The notes beneath the pieces were generated by a model that saw only the letters and a program-made list of their open reading frames with translations, did not search any database and was not told the DNA's origin. From NCBI GenBank assembly GCA_013359135.1, contig JABWCN010000019.1:1-64000 (forward strand): 64,000 nt of DNA. The letters are read 5' to 3'. This DNA is from Pseudobdellovibrionaceae bacterium (lineage in GTDB: Bacteria > Bdellovibrionota > Bdellovibrionia > Bdellovibrionales > Bdellovibrionaceae). The position numbers and the translations under genes were made by a program. Below, piece after piece: positions 9,908-19,567 of this stretch (positions within the stretch are counted from its first letter, which is position 1; the number at the start of each line of letters is the position of its first letter).

Positions 9908-12532
9908 TTAAAACTTATAATTATATCCCACAAAAAATCTTCTGCCATTAATATCATACAAAGATCCATTAACTTCAGCAGCACCCCCTGTACCACCATT
10001 AATATCCGTTGGCGGAACTGAATTAAAAAGATTCTTCACTCCTGCTGTCAATTGACTTCGGGTTCCCATTTTTATAGCTGCAGCTAAATCTATCTCATTA
10101 AGGTCATTGATTTTCTCATTGATTTCACGATTAATTACATTTTGGCCAGGAATAGTTCTTAGCGTAACTGAAAACAAATGACTCTGATTTTTCAAACTTA
10201 AAGTCAGATTATTTCTCCAACCAGGATTACCCCACTCTCCGATAATATCTCGCTTTCCTGCCCCTGGAAAACCTTCTTTCTTAAAAAATAATAAGTATGA
10301 CAATTCATTCTCTAAGCTTAAACTGTGCCCTAGAAAATTAGGAGACAAACCCATATCAATCCCCCAATCAATTCCAGAAATCTCTTCCTCCTGAAGATTC
10401 AAATTAGGAGCTTGAATACTCTCAATAACACCATTACTATCTCTGGTCACTGTCACTCCATACTGAGATGTGTTCACCCCATTGAGCTCTGCCTTTGTAA
10501 GTTCCTCAAACTCTATTCCAACCACATTAGAAATACGTGTGTACCAGGCATCAACAGTCATTGAAAAATTTTTTTGAGACTCATAGACGACTCCTATACC
10601 AGCCGTTACTGCTTTTTCTTCTTTAAGCTTTTTGTTACCTCCTCCGTAGACTAAATATTGGTCTGATTGACATCCGGCAGGATTTTTAGAACAGGCCACT
10701 CGATCAATAAACTCCTGATATCCTTCTGATGACCCCTGATACAGCTCGGAAAGACTTGGTGCCTTAAAGCCTGTACCAATAGAAGCTCTTAATAAAGTAG
10801 TATCACTTAGGTTAAACTTCGAGGAAACTTTAGGATTTAAAGTGTTTCCAAAATCTGAATACATATCAAATCTCGCGGCTAAGTTAATTTCTAACTTCCT
10901 AGTTAAAGGAACATTGAACTCACTAAAAAGTGATTTTACATCCCTGCGACCTTGTTCGTTTGAACCAGCAGAACCCAAGATCATTTTTTGGGCTAATTTA
11001 TCGTCAGTTTTTTGTTTCAGATTTTCTTGCCAAAGACTTACACCAAAAGCGGTGCCAATGTTTTTTTCACTACTTAGTTCTAAGTCCCCAGAAACTACTA
11101 AGTCTGTTGTAAACAAAGTGCTCTCACTTTCCTGAAAAATGGGAGTGATCGCCGAAGAAATATCACCTTTCTGTCCTTCTGCCTTAAAAGGGTCAAAGCT
11201 TCCGTTCTTAATCAAATCATTTAGAATTGTTTTATCTAGGTATCCATTCACGCCTTGATTTTTTCTAAAGATACGACTGTATCCCATAGACACATCATAC
11301 TCCCAAGCGTCTTTAAAAGTTCCCTTAAGCCCAAGCACCGTTGAAAAATTTCTTTCACTATCCTTATCATCACGATTCCCAGCTTCCATGTAACGATAAG
11401 CCACAGCTCTTGCATCTGGAGCTGCAGATGTTCCCGTAGGAGTAGAAATCATTGCCGGGGTTGGTGCATAATTCCACTCGATATCTTTTGTCACGATGAG
11501 ATTGCGATTATAGACCTTCAAACCACTCTCTGTTCTAAAAGTGTAATCCGTTAACAAGTTCATTGTGTTTACTAAAGGTTTTGAAGTCGCTATTTCATTA
11601 TATTTAAAGTAGCATCTTTTGCCATTTCCACTAATATCATCTTTTAAAAGTTCGGGAGGACATTCTTTACTAGGATCAACAACCCAAAGCCCACTATTAT
11701 CACGATAAGCTGCGACGCTGCCAAAGGCAGACAAACCATTTTTAGTTACATCGCGATCTCTTCCCAAAATTTTTTCATCTCTACGAAAATTAAAAACTGT
11801 GAGTAAATCTGATTTCTCATTAGCAAACCCACTCAAGACTGAAGTTGAAAGAGCACTTCCTCCTTTTTTTTCAGCGGAAGCAAACTTTGTATAAATCTCG
11901 GTGTCATTAAAACCTTTTTTAGTCACGATATTTATGACTCCCCCTAAGGCATCTGATCCATACAAAGCAGAAGCGCCATCTCTTAAAATTTCTATGCGTT
12001 CAATGGCACTCTCAGGGATTAGATTCAAATCTACAGCTTCCGTAGAGGGATCCTTTGGTAATCTGTGGCCATTAAGCAATATCAATGTTCTTGAAGACCC
12101 TAACCCCCTAAGTCCAATGTTGGTTGTGGCCGCGGCATTGTTGCCAGCTGCTTCACTCGTAACTCCGAAGGTAGCGGCAGCAGAGTCTCTTAAGCTATCT
12201 GAGACAGAGACATTGGCTGAGTTTGACATACTTTCTTTTTTAATTTGTTTTACAGCTGATGGCCCTTCCGTATTTATTCTTTTGATTCTTGTACCAACAA
12301 CTTCAACTCTCTCAATTTGACTGTCTTTGTCGATTTGATTTTGATTAGCTTCTGTGGCTTGTAATTTTGATACTTGAACCAAAAGACAACTTATGACTGA
12401 AAAAAAAGTTGAAACCACTTTTAACCTTTGTTTAATCTTTTTTGGTCTTACTAAAAGATGATGTGCTTGCATATCCTTCATGGATGTCATGCTAAAATTT
12501 ACAGTTCTGCTACAATTTTTTTTTGAACTCAC
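9908..12532 (-). CDS. TonB-dependent outer membrane receptor
   Basis: An 874-residue receptor. After an N-terminal export segment (about 36-60) comes a plug domain (about 75-210) with the typical features [14 protein letters not shown] and [28 protein letters not shown], followed by a 22-strand-type barrel that ends in the aromatic NYKF. Start: a GTG at 12532 with an excellent upstream AAGGGGG six bases away; internal ATGs at residues 15 and 18 lack such a site. The plug style (the '[14 protein letters not shown]' group) is common in receptors for complex organics as well as siderophores, so the substrate cannot be named. It is divergent from tonB-exbB-exbD, which should energise it. Confidence 0.92.
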   Translation of the reverse strand: MSSKKNCSRTVNFSMTSMKDMQAHHLLVRPKKIKQRLKVVSTFFSVISCLLVQVSKLQATEANQNQIDKDSQIERVEVVGTRIKRINTEGPSAVKQIKKESMSNSANVSVSDSLRDSAAATFGVTSEAAGNNAAATTNIGLRGLGSSRTLILLNGHRLPKDPSTEAVDLNLIPESAIERIEILRDGASALYGSDALGGVINIVTKKGFNDTEIYTKFASAEKKGGSALSTSVLSGFANEKSDLLTVFNFRRDEKILGRDRDVTKNGLSAFGSVAAYRDNSGLWVVDPSKECPPELLKDDISGNGKRCYFKYNEIATSKPLVNTMNLLTDYTFRTESGLKVYNRNLIVTKDIEWNYAPTPAMISTPTGTSAAPDARAVAYRYMEAGNRDDKDSERNFSTVLGLKGTFKDAWEYDVSMGYSRIFRKNQGVNGYLDKTILNDLIKNGSFDPFKAEGQKGDISSAITPIFQESESTLFTTDLVVSGDLELSSEKNIGTAFGVSLWQENLKQKTDDKLAQKMILGSAGSNEQGRRDVKSLFSEFNVPLTRKLEINLAARFDMYSDFGNTLNPKVSSKFNLSDTTLLRASIGTGFKAPSLSELYQGSSEGYQEFIDRVACSKNPAGCQSDQYLVYGGGNKKLKEEKAVTAGIGVVYESQKNFSMTVDAWYTRISNVVGIEFEELTKAELNGVNTSQYGVTVTRDSNGVIESIQAPNLNLQEEEISGIDWGIDMGLSPNFLGHSLSLENELSYLLFFKKEGFPGAGKRDIIGEWGNPGWRNNLTLSLKNQSHLFSVTLRTIPGQNVINREINEKINDLNEIDLAAAIKMGTRSQLTAGVKNLFNSVPPTDINGGTGGAAEVNGSLYDINGRRFFVGYNYKF

Positions 12533-12558
12533 GATTCCCCCTTGTAAGTCATTAGCCC

Positions 12559-12574
12559 ATCTAGATCTCTAGAT
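12559..12574. promoter_or_regulatory. 7-2-7 palindrome between receptor and tonB operon, possible operator
   Basis: ATCTAGA-TC-TCTAGAT is a perfect inverted repeat 27 bases upstream of the receptor start codon in the divergent 191-bp interval. Position in the receptor leader suits a repressor site shared by the receptor gene and perhaps the tonB operon. It does not look like a Fur box. No regulator gene is nearby. Confidence 0.4.
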
Positions 12575-12723
12575 TATTTTTGAGTTAGCAAATGTAAGAC
12601 CAATCCTTTTTTAAAAGTCTAGTTTCTTTTTGGCCCCAGTTAAGCTGGAACGATTCTTGAAGTCACCTCTTGTGTCATTAAACATTTGTTTTTTGATGGG
12701 GCAAAAAATACTGAGGGGGAAAT

Positions 12724-13401
12724 TTGGCGGCAGAATTTTTCAGTTGGTTTCAATTTACAGAGAAAAAAACCTCTGTACAAAAAAATACCTTGGCTTTTTC
12801 TATTTCTATCTTCTTTCATTTCCTATTAATACTCCTAGTTATGAATTGGAGATGGGAGAATAAAACAGTCCTCAATCAACAAACTGAAAACTATGTTGAT
12901 CTTGGCTACCAACAATTTGATGAAATTCCAAAACTTGTTGAAACTAGAAATGAAGTATCCAAAGAACCTTTGACTGAACAACCAGAAGTTAAAGAAGCTC
13001 CTTCATCTGTTAATCATGAACTTCAAGATCAAAGCTCCGAAGTAAGCTCTTTGAATAAAGATGTAAAAGAGACTACTCCCATTAAACCAACTCCTATTAG
13101 TGGACCGATTACTGATGTACCCTATTATCAGATCAAACCAAAATATCCCAAAGAAGCCTTACTCTCTGGACTTGAAGGACATGTGCTTCTTAAAGTCGAC
13201 ATCAATGAAGATGGTAGTGTAGAAAATATCCGTGTAACTGGAGGAGAAAAACTTAATGTCTTTGAAATAGAAGCTAAGCGAGCCGTTGTTAAATGGAAAT
13301 ATAAACCTTTCTTAAATCAGGAGGGCTCTCCAATTAAAATGCAAAATCATCAAGTTCGAGTCGATTTCAAGCTGGTCGATGAGCAAGTCGTTAAAAATTA
13401 A
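12724..13401 (+). CDS. tonB: TonB energy-transducing protein
   Basis: 225 residues: a short cytoplasmic head, one membrane helix (about 22-42, with SISIFFHFLLILLV), a charged periplasmic linker rich in Pro/Glu/Ser, and a TonB C-terminal domain (about 130-220) with YPKEALLSGLEGHVLLKVDI and the late VVKWKYKPF element. It links the ExbB/ExbD proton channel to outer membrane receptors. The start is a TTG at 12724, chosen because GAGGGGGA ends three bases upstream and no ATG precedes the helix. It is the first gene of tonB-exbB-exbD and divergent from the receptor. Confidence 0.88.
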   Translation: MAAEFFSWFQFTEKKTSVQKNTLAFSISIFFHFLLILLVMNWRWENKTVLNQQTENYVDLGYQQFDEIPKLVETRNEVSKEPLTEQPEVKEAPSSVNHELQDQSSEVSSLNKDVKETTPIKPTPISGPITDVPYYQIKPKYPKEALLSGLEGHVLLKVDINEDGSVENIRVTGGEKLNVFEIEAKRAVVKWKYKPFLNQEGSPIKMQNHQVRVDFKLVDEQVVKN

Positions 13402-13478
13402 TTTTAAATAAACATAATAACTAACAACAAGAACAAAAGTTCAATTGAACATACCCAATGAAAAAGGAGATCAAAACC

Positions 13479-14108
13479 ATGGAATCATTATTCAAAATCG
13501 CAGAGGCCAGTGCCAATTTTATTCTCTATTTTATGGCGTTTTTAAGCATTGCCAGTTTTGCTATCATTATTGAAAGGTTTTTTTCTCTGAGAAAACTAAC
13601 AAAGCACAGCAAAACCATTGGTAGTAAATTCAGAGAAGTAATTGAAACTCAGGATACTCAGAAGGTTCCTCTACTGACTCAGTATGATCAAGCTATCGAA
13701 GGAAAAGCTTTGAAGTTTGGTTTGAACCACATTGCAAAAAATAGCTCTGAAGGACTTGATGAACTCTTTAGTTCTTTTAAAACAATGGAAAAACCGAAAT
13801 TAGAAGGTAATCTTTACATCCTAGGAACGATTGCCTCTAACGCCCCTTACATAGGACTTCTTGGCACAGTGATGGGAATTATGAAAGCTTTTAATGACCT
13901 AGGAAATGCACCAGGACAAGGAAATGAAGTTGTCATGGCAGGGATAGCCCACGCTTTGGTTTCTACAGCGATTGGTTTAGGTCTTGCTATACCTGCCGTG
14001 ATTGCTTTTAACTTCTTTCAAAAAAAGGTTTCTCTTATTCTTGCAAATATTGATGCATCTAAGGATCTTTGTCTTATGTTTTCTAAAGCAAAAAAAGGTG
14101 GAGTTTAA
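13479..14108 (+). CDS. exbB: ExbB/TolQ-family proton channel protein
   Basis: MotA/TolQ/ExbB fold: a first helix at the N-terminus (FILYFMAFLSIASFAIIIERFF), a cytoplasmic stretch, then the conserved pair of helices in the second half with IASNAPYIGLLGTVMGIMKAF and VSTAIGLGLAIPAVIAFNFF. With ExbD it forms the proton-driven motor for TonB. The start is taken at the second ATG (13479) because AAGGAG at 13464-13469 is nine bases upstream; the ATG at 13458 would put that site inside the gene and has no site of its own. It ends two bases before exbD. Confidence 0.9.
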   Translation: MESLFKIAEASANFILYFMAFLSIASFAIIIERFFSLRKLTKHSKTIGSKFREVIETQDTQKVPLLTQYDQAIEGKALKFGLNHIAKNSSEGLDELFSSFKTMEKPKLEGNLYILGTIASNAPYIGLLGTVMGIMKAFNDLGNAPGQGNEVVMAGIAHALVSTAIGLGLAIPAVIAFNFFQKKVSLILANIDASKDLCLMFSKAKKGGV

Positions 14109-14110
14109 TT

Positions 14111-14521
14111 ATGGCCGCAAAAGTTGGATCTGAAGATGCGACAAGCATCAACGAAATCAATGTTGTCCCTCTAGTTGATATCATTCTTGTTGTTTTAATT
14201 ATTTTTATGGTTGCTGCTCCTTTAGTGATGCAACCAAAAATAGACATTTCACTACCAAAATCATCATCAACTGATCTTGATAAAACAAAAAAACCAATGA
14301 AAATCGTAGTAGGAAAAAAAGGAGAACTATTTGTTGACAACAAATCTCTTGATATTAATGGATTAAAGATAGAATCACAGCTTAAGGTAAAAGAAAATCC
14401 AGAAGTTAGCGCCGTTCTAGTTGCAGACAAAGAAGTAACGTTAGCCATGGTCACTGAAATTATTGACACGGTAAAATCACAAGGATTAAAAAAAGTAGCT
14501 TTTAGTATTCAAAAAAAATAA
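14111..14521 (+). CDS. exbD: ExbD/TolR-family biopolymer transport protein
   Basis: 136 residues with the ExbD pattern: short cytoplasmic N-terminus ending EINVVPLVDIILVVLIIFMV, where the Asp in the membrane helix is the conserved proton-carrying residue, then a periplasmic domain of about 90 residues (KIVVGKKGELFVDNK, AVLVADKEVTLAMVTEIIDTVK). It is coupled to exbB with a good GGTGGAG site in the exbB end. Together the three genes make a complete TonB energising system for the receptor next door. Confidence 0.9.
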   Translation: MAAKVGSEDATSINEINVVPLVDIILVVLIIFMVAAPLVMQPKIDISLPKSSSTDLDKTKKPMKIVVGKKGELFVDNKSLDINGLKIESQLKVKENPEVSAVLVADKEVTLAMVTEIIDTVKSQGLKKVAFSIQKK

Positions 14522-14841
14522 ATTTTAAAATACTTTTTCAAAAGCTGTTTTTAATTACCCTATTTAAATGCAAGGAGATTAAATTCAATTCCTAAACTAT
14601 TGAATCTTAAAGAATAGATCAAGACAACATGAAAGCCTTGCTGACAAAAGTTTTTATTTAATATTTTTTTTAAATTTATGTACAACTTGTCAAACAACCA
14701 ACACAAAACGTTAGTTAAAAATCTTGCTGACTATTTTTAAGCAGAAGAATATGAAAAAGAAAAATTAAACACCATCAAAATTTTACTGAATCAAAAATTA
14801 TTTTTAACAAAAAACCAACAAAACTTCGAAAGGAAGTCATT
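14522..14841 (+). other. Intergenic region upstream of a two-module exported protein
   Basis: About 320 AT-rich bases between exbD and the next plus-strand gene. I see no convincing gene, hairpin terminator or clear promoter; the only firm element is the AAAGGAAG ribosome site just before 14842. Confidence 0.4.
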
Positions 14842-15513
14842 ATGAAAACATTTTTAAAAACATTTTTAGGCCTTGTCGCTTTTTCTCTTGTGGTTAAAGC
14901 AGACCATCTTGGAACTATTGATTTAACTAACAAAAACGCTAGCTATCTTGATTTAAAAGAATGTCAAGGACATGCTACAGTAAAAACCAATTGGGATTCA
15001 TCAATCCAACTTAATGTTTATGGTAATAATAATTGTACTCGCGTGATTGTTAATGGCCAAGAATTCACTTCTGAAATTGGCTATGATGGCACCAGAAGTA
15101 TTCAGATCAGAATTGAAACTTATGGTCAATCTTATCATTCTTCATCTGTTATCGTAAAATCTATTAGTGGTAAAACTCAAGATCGCTTCGCAATAGTTAA
15201 ATCAAAAAAACAAGCTCCTGTTATTTCAGATGAAGACTGGGTAAGGTTATCTTATTGCCAAGGTTTTGCTAAATTTGATGTACAAAATGGTCAAGCTAAC
15301 TTCAAAATTAAAGGTATCAACTTAAACAAATGTCGCTCAGTGACTCTTTATGGTGATGGTTCTTCAAGAACTTATGATTTAAATAGCGAAAATCAAAGTT
15401 TCACAGTACCAAAAGCATTAATTAAATTTGGTACAAACAAAGTTCAAGTAAGCTTTAAAACTCCTTACTACGACGTTGTTGATAAGTTGTACTTAAAGTT
15501 TCCTGCGTACTAA
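14842..15513 (+). CDS. Exported protein with two copies of a cysteine-paired module
   Basis: No named family. After a signal peptide (MKTFLKTFLGLVAFSLVVKA) the protein contains two related modules. Module 1 (about 34-105) has YLDLKECQGHATV ... NNNCTRVIVNG; module 2 (about 131-222) has WVRLSYCQGFAKF ... LNKCRSVTLYG. Each carries a CQG motif and a second Cys about 27-29 residues later, so one disulfide per module is likely in a small beta-rich domain. The ATG follows CGAAAGGAAG, a strong ribosome site. The gene has its own long upstream gap, so it is probably expressed alone. Location periplasmic or surface. Confidence 0.8.
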   Translation: MKTFLKTFLGLVAFSLVVKADHLGTIDLTNKNASYLDLKECQGHATVKTNWDSSIQLNVYGNNNCTRVIVNGQEFTSEIGYDGTRSIQIRIETYGQSYHSSSVIVKSISGKTQDRFAIVKSKKQAPVISDEDWVRLSYCQGFAKFDVQNGQANFKIKGINLNKCRSVTLYGDGSSRTYDLNSENQSFTVPKALIKFGTNKVQVSFKTPYYDVVDKLYLKFPAY

Positions 15514-15539
15514 GTTTATCTTTACTTTTAAAGATAACC

Positions 15540-15576
15540 AAAAAATGGAGCTCTAGGAGTTAAACTTTTAGAGCTC
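15540..15576 (-). terminator. Intrinsic terminator after ccsA
   Basis: Inverted repeat GAGCTCTA (15548-15555) with TAGAGCTC (15569-15576), extended inward by G-U pairs, followed on the minus strand by a run of six T. It ends the resB-ccsA transcript. A second hairpin (TTATCTTTA, 4-base loop, TAAAGATAA at 15516-15537) sits directly after the convergent plus-strand stop but lacks a U-tract. Confidence 0.6.
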
Positions 15577-15603
15577 TCTCAAACAACTTAAACACTTATC
15601 TTT

Positions 15604-17289
15604 TTATTTACCCAAAGTTTGACGACGATAGACAGTGACATAGACCACTAATAAAATATGTAAAAAAACAAATCCTGAAACATACTCAACTCCTCCAGCT
15701 CCAAAGCCATAAGAGTGAAGCCCTGCACCCAAAACAAAGTTAACACCATACCAAGCCATAATCACCAACGAAAAAGTCAAGACACCGCTCACAACCATTC
15801 CAAAATCTTTAATCCAACCCACAAGACGTCCATGAAGAATAGCTAAATATCCTAACAAAGCAATCAAAGCCCACGTCTCTTTAGGATCCCATCCCCAAAA
15901 TCGTCCCCAGGAATAATCTGCCCAAATACCACCTAAAATAATACCTGGTGCTAAAAATACTACACCAATTTGTTTAGCTCTATAGATAGCCGTTACAATA
16001 GCTTTAATTTTTTCATGATGCTTTTTTTCACCTTTAAGGTAATAGATCAAGCCCATATCGCCCAGTGCAAATGCTAAGAAAAAAGCAGAATAGCTTATTG
16101 TGATCGTCATTACATGCACAGTAAGCCAATAGTTACTTCTTAATACAGGCTCTAATGGCTGTAATGAGGGGTCTAACACTATTGGAGCACTGTCCGCAAT
16201 GATCATTCCAAAAGCTGCAATGATAGATCCAGCTAACAGAATAAACTTAAATTTATAAACTTTTTCTAGGATGGCCGCAAAAACCAAACTTCCCCAAGAA
16301 ACCCAAACTACTGTTTCATACATATTAGAGACAGGAGGTCTTCCCATTAAATAAGATCTCAGTAAAAAACCATATACATGAAGTAAAAACCCAAGACCCA
16401 ATAAAACCCAAGCCAATGACATTGGTTTTGATTTATCAGTAATCCAAGCAAACAGAATAACAAAGGCTCCTAATATATATAAAATATATGCCCAACGGAA
16501 AGGGTGAAACAAATTATAATGAATCTCTGTATCAATACGCGTTTGATCAGCATATAATTCAGGGTTATTCGCCTTAGCTAACTCTTTAAATTTCAATACC
16601 TGTTCATCCAATTTTTCGGCCTGCTCCACGCTTACCGCTTTTCCTTCAGAAATGGCTCCAATAGATGAAATAAAAGCCTTTGTCACTTCCATAAACTGAG
16701 CCTGTAAATCTCCTTGTAGGTCAGCAACAGCCATCCACTGAGTTCCTTCTTTAGGAGGCACTAGCCGAATCATTTTACCCGAGGCAATTTCACTAAAAAT
16801 AAAAAATTGATTTTCTAGTCTTTGCAGAGCTTGAAAATAAGGGTTTAGTTTCTCTTTTGACTCTCTTTTTATATTCAATTCCGTTCTTAAATCATTAAAC
16901 TTGGAATTTCCAAACAGCTCATCCCCTTTAAAATAGCGCTTACTCGGTTCAAGATTCAGATTTTTAAGAACCTCATGATTTCTGACTTCAAAAAGTTCTT
17001 TTTGCGTCCATACTTGAGGAGCTAACATCCAAGTAAAAATAATTTCATAGGCTTCACGCCCCTCGTACTTTTGTTTACCATAAATCAACTCCAACATTTC
17101 TCTGGCAAAACTGTCAAAAGGCTTTGTTCTTCCATCTGATTGGACAGGCAAAGCTCTTAAAGCTTCTCCCCTTTTGAGAGTCAATGCGTTTATCTGTGAT
17201 GAAAAACCACAGATAAATAACATTAAACTAGCTAAGAGAACTTTAAAACTCCATCTGTTGATAGACTTGCTTTTTGGTTTCATCTCCAC
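15604..17289 (-). CDS. ccsA: CcsA-type cytochrome c heme export/ligation protein
   Basis: 561 residues. An N-terminal export helix and a soluble domain (about 35-270, beginning LPVQSDGRTKPFDSFAREML) precede a polytopic CcsA/CcmF domain with the tryptophan-rich heme motif WGRFWGWDPKETWALIALL and conserved His residues in flanking helices. With ResB it moves heme across the membrane and attaches it to CxxCH apocytochromes (System II). The long soluble N-terminal part is the version seen in lineages that fuse ResB and CcsA features. It lies one base behind resB. ActA in this window is an obvious client. Confidence 0.9.
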   Translation of the reverse strand: MEMKPKSKSINRWSFKVLLASLMLFICGFSSQINALTLKRGEALRALPVQSDGRTKPFDSFAREMLELIYGKQKYEGREAYEIIFTWMLAPQVWTQKELFEVRNHEVLKNLNLEPSKRYFKGDELFGNSKFNDLRTELNIKRESKEKLNPYFQALQRLENQFFIFSEIASGKMIRLVPPKEGTQWMAVADLQGDLQAQFMEVTKAFISSIGAISEGKAVSVEQAEKLDEQVLKFKELAKANNPELYADQTRIDTEIHYNLFHPFRWAYILYILGAFVILFAWITDKSKPMSLAWVLLGLGFLLHVYGFLLRSYLMGRPPVSNMYETVVWVSWGSLVFAAILEKVYKFKFILLAGSIIAAFGMIIADSAPIVLDPSLQPLEPVLRSNYWLTVHVMTITISYSAFFLAFALGDMGLIYYLKGEKKHHEKIKAIVTAIYRAKQIGVVFLAPGIILGGIWADYSWGRFWGWDPKETWALIALLGYLAILHGRLVGWIKDFGMVVSGVLTFSLVIMAWYGVNFVLGAGLHSYGFGAGGVEYVSGFVFLHILLVVYVTVYRRQTLGK

Positions 17290-17290
17290 A

Positions 17291-18670
17291 TTAACTTCCT
17301 TTTTTTTGGCCTATGCCCATTTTTTTAAAATAAAACAAAAGAATAATCCCTAAAGTCATTATCAGCGATCCTAGATATTTTAACCAACGTCCTGGATCTT
17401 TATTAATAGAAAAAATAGAAGCAACAGGATTACCCATGGGGCCATCTTGAAAGCTTGCTTGATAAATAGTTAACCCTTGATATTTCAAGGGTTCGTTCAT
17501 AGAAATTTCATGTTCTCCATAGCCTTCTATCTGAACTTGTGATTTATAAGCCATAGCCCTCATTGTTCCTTGGTATTTATCAACAATAAAGTTTTTTAGT
17601 TGCACATTAAAACCTAAATCCATGCGTCGATTGGCATAGGTTAAAAAATAAACCGCGTTATCGGTAAAAAATTTAACCGTGTCATTAAGCAATATCCACT
17701 GAGACTTTCCTTTGTACTCTACCTCTAATGCCTCGGATGTCAAAGGTGTTGGGAAATCTCTTTTTTCTATCTTCCAATTTTCCTGAGCTTGAGGAAAAAA
17801 TCTTAAAATTCTTAGTTCTAAACCCATCCACCCTGTAGCCATGGACTTACCCTCTTCCAACTCTCCAGTAAATTTAGGATCAAGAGAGCTTTTATCAAAA
17901 AGCATATACTTAATTTTCCCATTATCCATTGCTTGCAAATAAATTTCATTCAATCCCTTACCGCTTTCTGGTAAAAGCCCCAAATGGACCTTTAAAGGAC
18001 CTAAATCAACATTAGCTTTAGTATAAGGATTTCTCTGAACAATCCACTCAATAAAGTTAGCTTGCCCATTAGTGATTTGAATACGTACGCCAGCGCCTAA
18101 TTTTTTATTATCACTAGCTTGAATCTCTTTACTCGCCAGAGCATAGCGGTAATGGTTTTTAATTTTTATATCAGCTTGATCTGGTAATAACACCATAGGT
18201 TTTTCTACCGTTGGTGGATTTCTAAAAAAATCAACTTCTCGTTCAATAATTTTTGTATAATTATTGCCATCAAATGAAGAATACAAAATCAAATCGGTTT
18301 GAGGAAGTTGCACCAATCTACTTTGTCCACCAATTTCCACTCGCAAAGTACCATCTACTCCTATTTTGGAAGTTAAAAACTGACCTAACATCAAAATCAA
18401 AATACCGATATGCGCACATATGAAAGGAATATGACGAATCTTCCATGGCCAACGATCTACCATCACAGCAGTTAAGTTGATAGCAAATACAACCATTATA
18501 ATATTCATATAAATGGAATCATAAACTAATTTTTTGGCGGCAGTAGCATCATATTTAGCTTCTACAAAAGTACCGATCGCTGTCAGAATAGCAATACTAG
18601 CAATTACAATTACAGCCATCTTAATAGAGGCAAGAAATTTAAGCGTTTTTTTATAGTCTATTTTAAACAT
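17291..18670 (-). CDS. resB: ResB-like cytochrome c biogenesis protein
   Basis: 459 residues with three N-terminal membrane helices (about 14-34, 50-70, 80-100), a large periplasmic domain, and a final helix near residues 433-451 before a short basic tail. Signature segments include LASIKMAVIVIASIAILTAIGTFVEAKY and, near the end, PLKYQGLTIYQASFQDGP. ResB acts with CcsA in System II cytochrome c maturation. It is the first gene of a two-gene operon with ccsA, separated by one base. Confidence 0.9.
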   Translation of the reverse strand: MFKIDYKKTLKFLASIKMAVIVIASIAILTAIGTFVEAKYDATAAKKLVYDSIYMNIIMVVFAINLTAVMVDRWPWKIRHIPFICAHIGILILMLGQFLTSKIGVDGTLRVEIGGQSRLVQLPQTDLILYSSFDGNNYTKIIEREVDFFRNPPTVEKPMVLLPDQADIKIKNHYRYALASKEIQASDNKKLGAGVRIQITNGQANFIEWIVQRNPYTKANVDLGPLKVHLGLLPESGKGLNEIYLQAMDNGKIKYMLFDKSSLDPKFTGELEEGKSMATGWMGLELRILRFFPQAQENWKIEKRDFPTPLTSEALEVEYKGKSQWILLNDTVKFFTDNAVYFLTYANRRMDLGFNVQLKNFIVDKYQGTMRAMAYKSQVQIEGYGEHEISMNEPLKYQGLTIYQASFQDGPMGNPVASIFSINKDPGRWLKYLGSLIMTLGIILLFYFKKMGIGQKKGS

Positions 18671-18746
18671 AAAAAAGTTTTAACTTAATAAGCTATTGAT
18701 GTGAATCAAAATACCCTGAAATGACAAGTGACAGCGTTAAGCCTTT

Positions 18747-19538
18747 TTACAACTGCCTATATATTGTCTCTATTGCGTTAGCTAGTTTCTCTTTTACTTT
18801 AGCAGATTCAGGAATTATTTTTTTGTTTATTTCATTCATATATAGAGCTCGATTTAGCTCCACCTGAATTGACTGTTGTCCTTGAGCTGGTTTACCATAT
18901 TGCTGAGACAAACGCCCGCCCTTGTAGGGCCAATTGTAAGCTACTTTGAAACCAGCCGTAACATAAGCGGCAATAACCAAATCTCTAAAAGGAGCCTGAC
19001 AGCTTCTCTGATCACAATCGCTGATAACGACATCAGCACGATATTCCCCTGGATCTGCATGCATCTCAGTGCCCCGTGATGGCATTGAGTGCAAATCAAG
19101 ATGGTAAATAGTATGAACGTTCAAACTTTTACGAAGATACTCATACACTGCCTCGATTTCTTTATGAAAAGGAGAGTAAATCAGATCCGTTAGTTCTTGA
19201 TGACTTTGTATCGACATAGGTTTATTCATCAAAGTTTCGTTATAAGTTGTTACAGACCAATGGTAACCACGCTCGTGTCCATCTTCTAGCTTAGCCTGAA
19301 CCACCGACTTTTGGTCAATATCCTCAGGCAAACGATTTAAATCCACGGCATAACGATGCCACTTAGTTTTAATAACAGGTATATTTAACTTGGAAATTAC
19401 TGGTTCATAAAGCCTATCAACATATCGATCCACGTCCCTCATCAATGTTTCTTCAGGAAGATTCATTAACCACGGGGTCTGGGAAGGAATTTCCTCACCA
19501 GAATGAGGGATAGTTACAAAAAAAGGCTTTTGACTCAT
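18747..19538 (-). CDS. N-formylglutamate amidohydrolase family protein
   Basis: 263 residues typical of the family: VTIPHSGEEIP near the start, then RDVDRYVDRLY, AVDLNRLPED and YHLDLHSMPSRGTEM, the last carrying likely metal-binding Asp/His. Members hydrolyse N-formyl-L-glutamate at the end of one histidine breakdown route, but many homologs have other amide substrates. No histidine degradation genes are close by, so the substrate is uncertain. It is divergent from the cobalamin adenosyltransferase gene with only 29 bp between start codons. Confidence 0.85.
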   Translation of the reverse strand: MSQKPFFVTIPHSGEEIPSQTPWLMNLPEETLMRDVDRYVDRLYEPVISKLNIPVIKTKWHRYAVDLNRLPEDIDQKSVVQAKLEDGHERGYHWSVTTYNETLMNKPMSIQSHQELTDLIYSPFHKEIEAVYEYLRKSLNVHTIYHLDLHSMPSRGTEMHADPGEYRADVVISDCDQRSCQAPFRDLVIAAYVTAGFKVAYNWPYKGGRLSQQYGKPAQGQQSIQVELNRALYMNEINKKIIPESAKVKEKLANAIETIYRQL

Positions 19539-19567
19539 GTCAGTCTCCTTGAGAGGATAAAAAGATC

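Noticed and set aside
11901-12320. 139-codon plus-strand frame inside the TonB-dependent receptor gene
   Set aside because: Antisense to the conserved plug domain; a shadow frame.
12630-12863. 77-codon frame before tonB
   Set aside because: Overlaps the tonB start in another frame; the tonB frame has the ribosome site and the TonB domains.
14083-14469. 128-codon minus-strand frame over exbD
   Set aside because: Antisense to exbD, low-complexity translation, no start signal.
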